From Nymphaea colorata (taxonomy: Eukaryota; Streptophyta; Magnoliopsida; Nymphaeales; Nymphaeaceae): a stretch of DNA of 64,000 bases. The stretch is taken from contig NC_045139.1 in NCBI RefSeq assembly GCF_008831285.2, positions 478,204 through 542,203 of the forward strand. Reading direction: 5' to 3'. Below, in pieces: positions 10,137 to 22,800 of this stretch. How positions within the stretch are numbered: position 1 is the first letter of the stretch; each line of letters begins with the position of its first letter. The notes under the pieces are model-generated. The model made no database searches and was not told the origin of the DNA. It saw only the letters and a program-made list of their open reading frames with translations. The translations under genes were made by a program, and so were the position numbers.

Positions 10137-12227
10137 GAAAGTTCAGGCAACAGAAGAATAAGGTCAAGACTTGATCCAGGGCTTCAACTTCTACACCTTT
10201 CACAAAAACATCCATTTTTTGAACACCAAAACAGTGCATGAAAATGCAAAAGAAAAAAAAAAAAAAGCTCCCTATGAAAGCTGCGGTGTTTGTAATTCCA
10301 CAAATTTGAAAGCCATGCTTTGCCAATTCATGAAAATCATTTATGTTTCCACATGGAAGCGACTAATTGAGAAGCATATTCCCATCCAAATGCAAGATCC
10401 AAAAATAATTCTTTCTGCCCCAAAATTGATGTCCCTGTTTCAGAAATTTCTGTAGAATATGCTCATTCAATGCACACAGCAAAAAAATTTGGTTTAACAT
10501 GATCTATTAACATCTAATTAAGGTCAAATCTACTGATTCTTGCAAACAGAGATAAAAATAACAGAAGATATACTGTTCCCTCATCAGTTCACTTCATATG
10601 CATGCGTGCAAGTACATACACTTGGGAGTGCATGCTGATGCATGCATGCAGAGATACACATGTCCTCTCATACGCACATGCGGCGAGTCATGCTAAAGGG
10701 CCTTTCCTTGTTACATCTATAATTATCATTCCCGGCGTTAGGAAAAGAAGAAGAAAAGGCTCACAGTATATAAGACCCCCTTTGAATCTACTTTATACGA
10801 CATAAGGGAAAGAGCAAAGGGCCACCCTTTCAATTTTTTGGCAGAGGGATAAGAGCGCTACTCAAAGTATGCATGCAAGAACTGCCTTTGAATTTGATTT
10901 AACGTCCATTGTCTGTTCATTTTCCTAGTGGGGCGCCTTTCTAACAACATCTCGTTGTTGTGAATCCTTGACCAGGCTTGTCTTCTTCCTGTCTCGACTG
11001 ACCACAGGCCCCTTCTCTCCACTATAACAGGTCTAACTTTTGTTAGTAATTGGAAGGGACTTTGTCAAAAGCAGCAGGCAGAGACGACCAACAGTTGAAT
11101 TGGGCATGACCCATTTGCTAAACCATTGAGTTGATTGACACCAATCAAGTGGCTGCACTATCTTGTGTTTCAGATTCTCTGCCATGGACAGCCATGTCCC
11201 AGCGCGTTCATACAGTTTCTGTCATCTGTTCAGTCAGTGAAGATAACCACGGCCTATTGCTCCAATGGAGAGACGACACTGTAGAAGATTTGCTGTTATT
11301 TGTATTTACAGCTTCTTTAAGAAGAAGGGTTTCCTTTATAGCATCAAAAAGTTTCAGTTTATGCTCTTACCTGTTATCTGGATATACCGAGAGAGGTATT
11401 ATGGTGTATTTACTCATGAGTGAGGCAGCAAGCTTTTCTATTTGGGAGATCTATGAAGCATAGAGCAAACTTCTTTTGCAAATATATTGCATTTCCTGTA
11501 ACTTGGACGAAAAAATAGTTCAGGGCTCATCTGCAACTTTGCATCATTATATTTTTAGTTTTCCTATTTAAGCTGAGACATAAGGGGACCCTCACAAGAC
11601 AAACGAATCCTTACTGTGAAAGTATAGTTCTATATGCCAGCTTCCAACAACGAGATTGGTGAAATCTCTACTTGACAATTGAAAATCAAGCCCTGAAATG
11701 TCTCAAAGATAGAAATCTATCAATGTTTTCAGAGAACCAACCTTAGAGAACATTTGCAAATGCAGAAATTCCTGTAGATTTCAGAAAGGAATCGTCACTT
11801 TGGTCAGGACGTAGCTTGCGTGTGCGCAATTTACATTCCAAAGAGCAGATACAGCTTAAATTAAACCAAAAGCAACAGATGATCTCAAAAAAAAAAAAGC
11901 GTTGATTTCCATTTTGAATCGTTCTTTGAATCTTTCGAGTGAAAGGGAAACCTGATCAGCGTCAGCTTCCCTTTGGCAGCCTTATAGCCATTGATGGAAC
12001 AAAGAAGAATCCCAGTGACCAAAAAAACATTTCAAGTTGGCACCAATTATTGTCAGTCAAAAAGATTTCTAAGGACCTTTGATTGGACAATGCTTCGACA
12101 AACGCCTCACAGTGTCCCACTTTGTGCGCGATGCAAAAGTTTAAGAAAACTATTGCCTATGGTCGTGCATATAGATGGGGACACTCCATGGCTAGCTGCT
12201 TAGAATAAACACAAAAAGAAAAGAAAA

Positions 12228-12287
12228 CCAACAATTGCATTAAAATAATACAAATATCCAACAATTGCATTAAAATAATACAAATAA
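12228..12287. repeat. 30-bp tandem duplication
   Basis: The unit beginning CCAACAATTGCATTAAAATA occurs at 12228 and 12258, identical by eye. Confidence 0.85.
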
Positions 12288-12567
12288 CTCTTCCTTTCTC
12301 TCTGTCCCTCTCACAGATTAACTAACTTATCTTGGTGAGACCGTGGTGTGTGTTCGATCAAAAGGTTGCCCTTCTTTTTTTCCATTTTGTCGCCACGATA
12401 GAAGGGAGAGCCAAAGATTTCAGGCTCCGGAGCTCTAATTCAAAAAAAAAAAGATCGGCCTCTTGAAAATGATCAAAGGGCACTAAATAAGAATAACCAA
12501 ATAACTGAGGAGCACTAATATATAAATAAGCAACATAGTTGGGGCCAACTAATATGTAGATGTATAA

Positions 12568-12640
12568 ATTTTGTAGGACTGTGTGGGCAATTGCCTACAC
12601 ATATCCACATATGGTTTTGTTTGCTTTGCTCCTGCCATAA
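12568..12640. repeat. GTGGGCAATTGCC repeat family member
   Basis: Contains GTGTGGGCAATTGCCTACAC and GCTCCTGCC. It shares the palindromic core GTGGGCAATTGCCCAC with segments near 14130, 29972 and 60996. Probably part of a dispersed element; limits uncertain. Confidence 0.4.
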
Positions 12641-12848
12641 TAGATATATTAATTAAATTTTTTTTCATTATGTTTTTGTGCTTTATAGGTGGCGATTTTA
12701 AGAGCTTAATTTTTAGACTTTTGGACACAAGAACACTGTGTCTGATCAAGGCCAATACTTAATCTACTTCATATCTTGGTGCAGGCGTTACTGAAACCAA
12801 GTCTAGGGTCAGACATGAAGTCTTTGTAAAAACCTTGCGGCCCACAAC

Positions 12849-12890
12849 TCTATTTATAGACTTATGAGCGTCCAAATGATGGTTTTGGCT
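12849..12890. repeat. segment shared with 26641-26680
   Basis: ATTTATAGACT and CCAAATGATGGTTTTG occur in the same order and spacing at both places. TATTTATAGA resembles an LTR promoter core, so both may be fragments of one retroelement LTR. No coding retroelement is present. Confidence 0.4.
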
Positions 12891-13033
12891 ATTGTAAACT
12901 TAGATATTATAAATTCATTTTAGCTTGTTTGTATAATAAATCAGATGATACGAAGCATATACATAATATATTATTAATTTTAATGACCATATTCAAATAG
13001 TGCTTTGATTGTGATTGTGAACTGAAATATCTA

Positions 13034-13034
<1 letters not shown>

Positions 13035-13065
<31 letters not shown>

Positions 13066-13079
13066 AGAGAGAGAGAGAT
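13035..13079. repeat. compound (TA)n(GA)n microsatellite
   Basis: TA run followed by GAAAGAGAGAGAGAG. One of several loci in this window with the same TA-then-GA order. Confidence 0.9.
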
Positions 13080-13517
13080 TAGTATGATGAGGGAAGGGCT
13101 GGCTTCTTTGTTGGATCCCATAACTCATCTCAATAGAAAACAAAATATTAAGAAAAGAATAAAATAAAGAAAAGCTGGTCGCACGAGTCACTAGGGACCG
13201 CCCTCCCATCATCGATGCATCCTCTTATACGTTTTCACCAGTCAACCCCCCACTTATGGACTCGTGTCCATTAATAATTTAATTCCCACCTTTCAAAGCC
13301 TCCTTTTCTTTGTTTTCTTCTGATCTTTTCTAAAAAATAACATAAAAAAGTAAAAGTTAAATCTTCATTCAATGAAAATCACACAATCACTTTTTTATTT
13401 GATCGTGCTAAACAACATAATTTAATGTCTTCATGAACGAGCCAACTTCCTCTTCACCTAACAGCCAAACTTGATTTTTGTGGGTGTGTTTTGCTTTAGT
13501 ATGGAGCATAATTGATA

Positions 13518-13519
<2 letters not shown>

Positions 13520-13555
<36 letters not shown>

Positions 13556-13576
13556 GTGTGTGTGTGTGTGTGTGTG
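13520..13576. repeat. compound (AT)n(GT)n microsatellite
   Basis: AT run of about 33 bp, then CTGTGTGTGTG... to 13576. Confidence 0.9.
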
Positions 13577-14112
13577 GACATAATGCAGTGTAATGTCTTC
13601 AAACCATGACTTTGACACAATTCTGAACCAGGCAAGAGAATTGAAAACAGTTTCTCAGTCATCTTACTGTTCCATCGATCGAGTAGTTTCAATTAAGATC
13701 AGAAATTTTTGTTCTTTGGAAATGCAGGAACAACTTGTTCTCCGCCTGTATTTCCCATTAGAAGGCTTCATTTGTAATTGGATGTTCCAGTTTTCAAACA
13801 CCATCTCTTTTAGCAAAGCCTTCTAAACCAGAAAAGTTAAGAAAAAATAAAGGGGGAGAAAGTACTTTAAAAGTTAAGAGGGTCAGAGCCAATTTTTCAG
13901 GCTTTTTTTTTATATATAAATTTATTTGTCAGAGTCGACGGCAAATATCTCCCAACACTCGACAACAAGATCTCTATCTCCATCACAACATCCGTCAAAG
14001 TATAATATCATTCAAGTTTTTTCTAAAAGAAATCTTTGACTTAAGAGTAAGTGTTTTCAGAGTTTCTTGCTTTACGTTTGCAGAAAACCAGCAACTATAG
14101 TGTTTGACTTCT

Positions 14113-14750
14113 TACCAGTGGCAGAGTCACATGTGGACTGTTGTGGGCAGTTGCTAACCAGGTAGGGCTGCACACGAGCCTAGCTTGGCCAGCTCAAGCT
14201 CGATTCGACTACACAAAATTGAGTTTGAACTCGACTCAACTCGTTTAACTCACTTAACTTGTTTAGGCGTTAACTCATATAAGCATCTATTCCTTTAACT
14301 CGTGTATGCATTTAACTTACGTAAGTGTTAACTCATGTAACTTGGTAAAATTTGTTTTTATCTTAAAAGTTAAAACAAGTTATTCGGTGAACTGGTTTTG
14401 GTAGTATTATATAGACGGTTGGTTTGTGAGTCGAGTTGAGTATAAACGAGTCGAGGTCCTGAAGCTCAAAATCCACTTGTTTATTATTTCAAGTATCTTT
14501 GTAAGCTCGAACTCGGATTGTTTGTTATTTCAAATATTTTTGTAAGCTTGAACTCGGCTCGTCTATAAACGAGTCGGACACGAGCCGAGTTTTTTCAAAC
14601 GAGTTCGAGTCGAGCCCGAGTTGGCTCGGCTCGTTGTGCAGCCCTAACGCCAGTTCCTTAAAATTTCATTATTTTTACATTGAAAAGTTTAATATTCACT
14701 TTACATATAAAGGTGCCCCACCAATATAAGTATTTATAAATGAATGCCCT
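14113..14750. repeat. GTGGGCAGTTGC repeat interrupted by a TCGA element
   Basis: The left flank AGTGGCAGAGTCACATGTGG ... GTGGGCAGTTGC (14117-14153) and the right flank CGCCAGTTCCTTAAAATTTC (from 14648) read as one dispersed repeat split by the inverted-end element at 14163-14646. The host belongs to the same family as the segments near 12580, 29972 and 60996. Confidence 0.4.
14163..14646. mobile_element. 484-bp foldback/MITE-like TCGA-rich element
   Basis: Left end TAGGGCTGCACACGAGCC; right end GGCTCGTTGTGCAGCCCTA, an almost perfect terminal inverted repeat. Both subterminal regions are dense in CTCGA and ACTCG words and the middle is AT-rich. No open frame. The target-site duplication is unclear (flanks CCAGG and ACGCC). 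Confidence 0.75.
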
Positions 14751-16661
14751 TCCAACCAATTTTTCTAGCTACACATGCTAGTTCTTCTTTGATAGTGCAA
14801 TATAATATCATTCATTCATGCCCAGTAAGAATAATGTGTGCTAGATCCACTACATACTAACAATTATGGATAAGAATATCAGCATGTCGGCTTCATCTAC
14901 TAAACCCTCATTAGCCCCTCGAAATAACCAAACTCATTTTTCGTACAGAGGGCCTTGGAAACCTTCCCCTTTCATGCCTCATTTGATGCACAGAAAGTTT
15001 TTGTATGGCAAAATTATCAATATACCGAAGGAAGAATTTTTTGTGGGAAATTTTTTCGAATTCAATGAAAAACACATAGTAAATTTCCTGTGTTTGACGT
15101 TGCAAGGGAAAACCGTACAAACTCCCAACTCACGTCAATAGCTTAATTGTTAGATATGTTAACTGTCGAGTGAGTATCTGTTCCGTCTGTTGCGCCAACC
15201 TCCTCGAGAATGTTAGATATGTTGTTGGTCTAAGCGACTATAGACAAATAATTGGTCGTAAAAAAAACACACTGATCAAGGATCTTGATTTAGACAAAAT
15301 GAAAAGAAGGAAACTTAAAAAAACAAAAATGGAGGTAACTTTAAAAATGGAAACCTAAGTTCTATATGATATCCTATCATATCTTTCTACATTAAAAAAA
15401 AGTGTTGCCTACCCACATACTCTAAGGTGAGTAATTTTACATTGGTACGCTATTTATCCTTTTCAAAGGTTGTGGCTGAGAACAGAATGGCTTTTTCCCT
15501 TTTGCTTTCTTCCTTTGAGAAATGCTTTTTTTTTTTCTTAGCTTGCTTTTGGGGATGAAGACAAAAAAAATTGGTAAAAGAAGAGAATATATGCCATGTT
15601 GAGCTTTCGAGGGGAAGCCCAACAGACCATGGCCCACATTTTTTTTAAATTTTTCTGCCTTTCCTTGGCCACTTTATGTTGTGAGGTTCCGTATTGCTCT
15701 TGATTTTTCCAGGTCACTGCACCAAAGTGTCGTCACTTTTAAAATAACTTTGTTTTTCGAAAAGAACACAATTAGTACCTGCCAACAATCTTATTTTTAT
15801 ACTTTAAATTGGAATTTAAAGCAATGGTTTTTATTTGTTTTTATTTTATAAAATTTGGAGAACTAATCAGCCAATAATAACCTTATGTTTGATAATGCAA
15901 GTGAAAAGCTTGTACTCTTAATTCTGTTAATGAAACTAAAAAACAGAGATTCTTTTGATGTTGGGGATTCATTTCATGCATCAAGGAAGTTTAGATTAAA
16001 AAAGTTTTCATGTTTTGAAACAAGATTCTCATGATCCTTAGAAAGCATAAAAAGCTACATGGATTTCATTAATATCTCGAGTCTTTGCAGGAGCTTCAGC
16101 AAAGTAAGCTCACGTACACTGCTCAAGTCCGTATCGATCAAATGGTCCACCACCCATGTTACTTACTCACATGGAGTTCGTCAATCTCTATTGCTCCTCA
16201 TGAGTATTATTCAACTGCTAAATTGCTTTCTTCCAAAAACTCGCATTTTAACATGTACATTAATGTGGTATTATATGCTCTTGATCCTACACAAACACAG
16301 TTTTATTCATCCGGCTTAGTCCAATTCTGAGCTCGAACTCTTATTTGGATTCCGACTCAAACCCCTAGCAGCTTTGGTTCTATTCTGAAAAATCTGAGAA
16401 CCCCACTAATAATTTTACCAAACCCCTTATCATAAACCCTCAAATAATTTCAGAAATATTCAAAACAAGACTAAACTTTGTAACCAGGCTAAACCCCTAG
16501 CAGCTTCTTCGATTTTGATCTTGTTTGAATCAATATTGCATATGCTAATCTAATCAATCTGCTTCAACGTTGCTTCTGGTATCCTCATCTCTCATTATAG
16601 ATTCGCCTTTGGTATCAATTTTTGTTTTGCTAATTTTTTTCATCTTTAAGATCTTCAAGTT

Positions 16662-17072
16662 AAGGATTACAGAAAACGCGTTTTTTTTCGAAAAAAAGGC
16701 AAAAAAAGAAGCGATAAATTAACTAGGTATTTAAAACTAAAAAAACATGTTTAAAAAAAGTTTAAAAAAACGTGTTTTAAAAGCATTTTTTCCGCTTTTT
16801 AAAGGTTTTTTTCAGTTTTTTTTTAATTTTTTTCAGCTTATTAAATGTCAACTAGTTTTTTTTCATTTTCTATTTTTTATTTCTTGCAAATCTACTTATC
16901 TTTTGATGTTGGTGTTATTAGTTTCTCACTTATTTTATTTTTTCTCTATTTTTTAGTTTATTTAAATTTTTTAAAAATCCACCGTATTTTTCTTTTTTTT
17001 TTTCAAATTCACCGTATTATAACTGAGAAAAACCTTATCATTTAAAACTCCGAGACGTTATTTGTGACTATA
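16662..17072 (+). mobile_element. AT-rich MITE-like element, copy 1 (inverted relative to 37314-37666)
   Basis: Ends GGATTACAGAAAACGCG and CGTTATTTGTGACTATA, an imperfect inverted pair. The body has long T/A runs plus diagnostic words GCGATAAATTAACTAGGTAT, TTTAAAACTAAAAAAAC and TTAGTTTCTCACTTATTTTA. The same words occur in the same order on the opposite strand at 37314-37666. I see no perfect target-site duplication here. The short Phe/Ser-rich frames inside are artefacts of the T runs. Confidence 0.7.
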
Positions 17073-18305
17073 CAATACATTAAACTACTAAGCTAAATAA
17101 GATGCAAAATTTAGTTTTTGTTTGATCTTGGATGATAAAATACTACTTTTCAAGCGCAGCGGAGAACGATAATTATGAGACTTAATCTTGTTTAGCTGAA
17201 TATAATAGCGTGACCTAACCATCCAACTATCTCATTCGACCCCACTACACAAGTAGCGGACAAGTTGATTCTGGAAGATAAGTGACAGCAACTTAGCATG
17301 GCTTCATACATATTTATATGTCATCATCCACAAATTAATGGCTGCCTAGTTAATATCCTGGTGTTTGCATTAGTTAGACACTGATCTCAAAAAGAGTATT
17401 TTCTGGATGATTAGATCAGAAGTTCCCAAAAAACACAAATAAACCCTTAACCTAAGCAAGTAAATGTTAGTAAATATTCTCATATTGGAGATATTTCCGC
17501 AAGGGAACTATCTCATTCATTTGGAACGTTTGCATGGGGACAGGTTGTCCTGGATAAGTTATCATGAACTAAACTAATTCACGAGTTGAATTTTTCTTGC
17601 GCTTGGATGGAAGGGTGCCCAAGTCACTTATAATTAACAAGGTAAAAAAATTGAACGTTGAACGTTGTCAGATAGATAAACATATAAAAACTGTCATTAA
17701 AAAATAATTGCCACAATTTTTCAATAGATCGTCCCGTTTAATAAATAATAAATAAAAAGTAAAAAACTTTGGCGTTTAGCAAGAAGAAGATCACTCAATT
17801 CCCTCTGAACAACAAAGTAAAGGAGAAACGATTAAATATTGGAAAAGTAGAGAAAAATAGATAAAATAAGGTGAAGTAAAGCGGTTTATCTTGGAATATC
17901 CAGAAAAGAAAAAGCGCGTGCTTCCTTTTGGATCTACCGTCAGGATTTAGATTCCATGTGTCTGGGACACGTGTCTCAATCTGAACCAAAGTAACCTGGA
18001 CCTCTTACAGTCGCCCGGATCCAGTGGGTTCAAACTCAGAATCCGATCCTGATTTCTTTGGAAAACCTTTTTCTAAAGACCTCACAATTTAGTTTTATGA
18101 ATTTGATGTGACATTTTTTTTTGGTAAATGTAACAAGAAGAATCTACGATGAACTCTACAAATTTTCGTTTTATTTCTTACATTGGTAAAAAAAAAAAAA
18201 AAAAGATATAAAATCAGAAGAAAAGAAGGAACGATCTCAAATCGGAATAGATGTAGCATCCATGACCATGACCTCCTGCAATTTTGACTACCAACAATCT
18301 AAACT

Positions 18306-18500
18306 ATGATTTCTTGCGAGGGAGACACTGGATTCGATTATTTGATCAAACTTGCAAAGATGCAGTTGAATGGAAATTTGGTGGCATCCCCATTGTCTTG
18401 TTTGTGCAGAAGGGCCAGTGATGATCGGCAACATGTTTTGTTCACCTGCGGTGTTGTTGGTGATTATTTGTTTGGTGATTTTATTTTTTAAGCAGAACCT
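18306..18500 (+). pseudogene. possible LINE reverse-transcriptase zinc-finger (zf-RVT) remnant
   Basis: A 61-codon frame contains LIKLAKMQLNGNLVASPLSC then CLCRRASDDRQHVLFTC. The spacing C-x-C, D-D/E, H-x-L-F-x-x-C matches the zf-RVT domain at the C-terminus of plant LINE polymerases. No upstream RT or endonuclease sequence is readable, so this would be an eroded fragment. The call rests on a short motif. Confidence 0.35.
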
Positions 18501-18692
18501 CTCTTGTGATGTAATAATCTTGATCTCAAAGTCAGTGTAATGTTGTCTTGTACATATCATTCTTTCTTCCGTTTCTAAGGAAAGGACACGACCCAGCCCG
18601 CTTTAATCCGAAATGAGATCCAAAAAAACTTGGATCTCAATTAGATGCGGATAATCCAACTATTATTGCTTATATCATTTCCATCAACAACA

Positions 18693-18764
18693 GTGGCTGT
18701 AGTTTAGTGGTAAGAATTCCACGTTGTGGCCGTGGAGACCTGGGCTCGAATCCCAGCAGCCACA
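18693..18764 (+). tRNA. tRNA-His: tRNA-His (anticodon GTG)
   Basis: Cloverleaf read directly: acceptor GTGGCTG pairs with CAGCCAC, the D-arm region is GTTTAGTGGTAAGA, the anticodon stem-loop TCCACGTTGTGGCCGTGGA shows GTG, and the T-arm is CTGGGCTCGAATCCCAG. Discriminator A at 18764. No intron. CAACAACA lies just upstream (a CAA start motif typical of plant tRNA genes), and a T7 tract at 18786-18792 can end pol III transcription. The sequence is of the nuclear type, not the plastid one. Confidence 0.97.
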
Positions 18765-18785
18765 CTTTCGAATGCTTCGTTCTTA

Positions 18786-18792
18786 TTTTTTT
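18786..18792 (+). terminator. pol III terminator of tRNA-His
   Basis: Run of seven T residues 22 bp after the tRNA 3' end. Confidence 0.6.
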
Positions 18793-19106
18793 AACCGGTT
18801 TCTTCCATCCTTCTGAAACTTCCGTGGATTAGCCAATGTCGACCTCGGTGTAGTGAAAGTTGAAATCACTCGTGTCTGCATTATAAAATGACCAAAACAA
18901 TGTGGAATGGTAGGAGACTATGGCACCTTTGTTTTGGATGAGGAATGGAATTAAACTAGGAGCTGCTGATTTCTGTTCATCCAACAATGAGCCTGAAGCT
19001 ACTTGTCTTATTTTTGCAAAGGAAGTCAACATAATTAGAACAATTAATAGTTCGCAGAAAAAGCAAAAAAAGAGGACCCTAATGTTTGAGTCGTTATGCA
19101 AGCGCA

Positions 19107-19178
19107 GGGTCCATAGCTCAGTGGTAGAGCATTTGACTGCAGATCAAGAGGTCACCGGTTCGAACCCGGTTGGGCCCT
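19107..19178 (+). tRNA. tRNA-Cys: tRNA-Cys (anticodon GCA)
   Basis: Acceptor GGGTCCA pairs with TGGGCCC (one G-T pair), the D arm is GCTCAGTGGTAGAGC, the anticodon loop in TTGACTGCAGATCAA shows GCA, and the T-arm is ACCGGTTCGAACCCGGT. Discriminator T, as required for Cys. No intron. A T5 tract at 19194-19198 follows. It lies 342 bp downstream of the tRNA-His gene on the same strand; each has its own internal A and B boxes. Confidence 0.97.
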
Positions 19179-19193
19179 CCCTAGTTATATCAC

Positions 19194-19198
19194 TTTTT
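19194..19198 (+). terminator. pol III terminator of tRNA-Cys
   Basis: Run of five T residues 16 bp after the tRNA 3' end. Confidence 0.55.
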
Positions 19199-19199
19199 A

Positions 19200-19760
19200 G
19201 TTTTTTCCGCTACTAACCAAAAAAAAAAAAAAGGTTTTAATTAACCTAACTTGTGAAGGGTGTCCAGTTGAAGAAAAGAGTCCCAAACCAAATTTATGGC
19301 CTATTCAACATTTTCGCCATAAAATTTTCATTGGCCTATTCAACATTCAAATTATTTTGAGAATTCTGTTTGACATGCAGTAGTTGGCTGATATTTTAAT
19401 AGTTTTCAATGTTTCGTAGACGCAATCTAGTTAATATCTTCTTTTTCTCAGTTAAAAAGAGCTCATATTTTGCACTGACAAGGTTTTTTTTTTTTCTGTT
19501 TTGCAGTGCTAGTATCTGCATTTATCCAGTGCCATTAAAATCTATGCGCGGTCAAATCAAGAGAAGCCAGAGAATTGCTATATCTATACCCGATCAGATG
19601 AGGCGAAGACAGTGGGAAAATTTCCGTTGACAAATGGTTAGATGTTCAAAGTTTAATACAAGAAGATTATAGCAAAAAGCCGGAAAGAATAATGATATTA
19701 ATCGTGATTGCATTCTATAATGTTGGTGAGCTCAAACAATGTAAATAAATGGATATAAAT
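19200..19760. other. intergenic, tRNA-Cys to cyclin T 3' region
   Basis: AT-rich. The words TGGCCTATTCAACATT occur twice (about 19298 and 19334), a 36-bp spaced repeat. Nothing coding is seen. Confidence 0.5.
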
Positions 19761-19896
19761 GAAACGTATTGTATGACGTATCCAAAAAGTCTATAGCTAC
19801 CTCTAGTTTCTTCTTCGGCTTGAAGTGGAACTGCTTGTCTGCAGTTTCTTTTCCAAATCAGCTTCCAGGTATGTACAACAATCCAGAAACACCTTC

Positions 19897-22800
19897 TCAG
19901 ACAGCCTGAACACTGAAGATAGGTTCTTGGTGCCTTAACTTCTTCTTTGCAGGCTTTACCATCAATTCGATACCATCTTCCAATTCTTTCTCAACCCAAG
20001 CATCAAATGCATCTTCTTCGTACCTCAACTTGCACTCCGCAGGTTTAGCCAACTCAATACCATCTTCCAGTTCTTTCTCAATCCAAGCATCATACTCGTC
20101 TTCTTCATTGGTTATAACAGCAGCCCGTTTAACAGTACGTCCTTCCCTTCTCCTCTTTAGAGCAGCTCTGATCCTTTCTCTGTCAACATCACTGATCACA
20201 TTAACTGACAGTTTCTGGCTACCATTTTTAACACCAGATATCTCCACCCCAATCCACATCTCACTGCTTCCATTGACGTTGCACTGGTGGCTGCCTTGCT
20301 TTTGTTGGGGACCATCTTCAGGAAGAACCATGCTGCTGCTACTCGTATCCATAGGCACATTTTCACAATGCCGAACTTCAGAATGAACCTCAGAACCTCC
20401 ACTTTCAACATGAACTTCAACACAAACTGGATTTTGCCATTGATGTGAACTAATCTCAGATGAATTGTCCAATCCATCTCTTGCAGTTGTGTTGAATTTC
20501 GAAAGAGGTTTAGAACTTGACTGAGGATGATGGCATGAGACTGATCGCCCGTTTGGGATGAACAATTCAACCATCTGCTTGATAACCTCTGGCATAAAAA
20601 GAAGAACCGCAATTTAGAAACCGAAGTATGGTTAGACAACATAAATCCAGAAAGACAAATTCACTGCACGATAGCTAAACAAATTCATGGAATAGTGGAA
20701 CTATCTTCAAAAGAAGTAACCAACCTTCCAACTGAAATGGGGAGACATCAAACTCTTGCCACCAGACTTTACCTCCATGACAGGGAAGCTTGACATTTGA
20801 CACCTTTGCAGCAAGGTACATAGCACCAGCTGCTATATAAGCAGGCTTGAACTGCAAGCAAAGTGTGGTTTGCAGGCTAGAAGCCCGCTTTGATATGTCA
20901 TCTTTCTTGAACTCCAAGGTCCAAAGAAAACCTTGAATGAACTCTAAGCCCAAGGAGTCATCATTTTACTAAATTCAGAAAAGTTTGTCTAGCTTACCAG
21001 TCATTTAAAGTGTTCCAGGCCACTTTGGAGAGTTCACTCTGACCAAGTTTCAAGCTCTTTATCGCTGTGACAAGTGGTTTGTACGGGTGGATGATGTTAA
21101 AATCAAATCCAATTGTTGAAAGCAGAAGCCTTTCTGCAAGTAAAATGAGTCCTTCTTTCTCCCGGTATGTTTTCTGCAAAGAAGCATAATCCAGAAGAAT
21201 TAGGTAAAAATTTCCTATTAAATATGAACCTAATCAAAGACTCAGAATCCATGTCAAATTTGTGTATCACAAATTTCATATCAGTAGCCATCTAAGTCTG
21301 TAGTGATTTGGAGTACGAACTACACAACAACTGACACCGTGAAACTTGGTGCTGACTAGATGTAACTAAAAACAGAGGGGTTAGACCTAGCTAATTAATT
21401 AGCCCAACTCAAAAGAAAGACAACCCAGGTTGCACATCATCCACATGACTATGAAATAGCAGAAAGCGAAGTACCCATTGTTTAATTCTTTCGGCAGAAA
21501 CAGGATCCCTCTTATGAATTATTGAATGGGCCACAACAATAACGTCTCTCAGCAACACAGTAGTTTCTTCCACCTTTCCAGCAAGAAACATGCAGGCAGT
21601 TGTAACAGTCTGCGAAACATGCAACCCCCAAATTGAAACATTTCCATAAAAACAGAATACAGATGTGACATATAATTTCTAAAATGAATCACTACACAAG
21701 AATTCAATATCCATCATACACTTGCAAAAGAAGGCTCACATAACCAGCATGCAAATTGTATGTCCCACACAGCAACCATAAATTAGTAAATCAACCTCAG
21801 GCATAGGTAGCGATGGATACAGTTCTAAGTTCCTCAACCCATATGTGAAGAACAATGTTCAAAAAGCCCCCCACAAGAACCTCCTAGGTATCATGGTTTT
21901 GACAGGTCATCAGTTGGCATGAAAAATATCAGTTTTTCAAATTTATTAACAACACACACAAAAAAAAAAGAAAAAGAAAAAAGAAAGACAGAACCAAAAA
22001 TTCAGTTTGAAAATGAACCTTTCTAGGTTAAAAGAAAATCCAACATTCATCTACATGCCGTAGTTCAAATGTTTCCATTTTCTGGGGTTCCCTTTTGAGT
22101 TGGTTCTTCCAGATGTCAACAGCAATTATGTTTTATGAAAACACATATATAGTAGAACAAGTAAAGTTCAAATGCAGCATGTCCATCCGAGTTTAATAAA
22201 AAAAAGCATCAGTTGGAAAGGGAAAGAGTTGAAACTTAAAGAAAAGACTGATTAATACTTAAAAAAAGCATTGAGAAAGAACATAAATCGCTTATATGGT
22301 AACATCATCTTAACAGAATTTTTGGCAAGTGACACATTACTTCAGCCATGTCTTATTTCAAGCATATTTTCAAGTTACTGATAATATTGATGACATAACA
22401 GCAACCCTAATGATTTGTGAAATTCCATAGAGGACAAACAACAAAAAGGGAAAAAAAGGAAAAATAATCAGAAACCTTGTAGTCAAATCATAACATTTTC
22501 ATTAGGTATGTTCTTGTTAATGTCTCTACAAGATTGACAAGCACAACAGTTTAGCAGTATCTTCTGGTGAAGTAAATTCAGGTGGACATGGTGTCATGGC
22601 ATCAAATATATTTGAGGTTCTGAATGTTACTGTACATGTGATAGTTGCAGTCAATAAAGATGAGTCAGCCAATTATCATCACCGGAAAAAACTAGAGATT
22701 CATAAGGCAGCACGAGCTCTTTTAAAGACCATATGTATTACAAAATTAACATCTATAGCTCAAATGTACCTGCCAATCATTCTTAGCATGGGACTGGCCA

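Larger units (their letters stand above)
7620..18690. other. 11-kb gene-free interval between the bHLH gene and the tRNA pair
   Basis: No protein gene is supported. Contents listed separately: a CATGCATG/G-box cluster, three GAGCTCGA or palindrome-type repeats, tandem repeats of 108 and 30 bp, two compound microsatellites, one MITE-like copy and a LINE-like remnant. The 110-codon open frame at 11131-11463 and other frames resemble nothing I recognise and lack gene context. Confidence 0.55.

Noticed and set aside
11131-11463. 110-codon plus-strand frame
   Set aside because: No recognisable domain, no splice or promoter context, and composition like the surrounding intergenic DNA.
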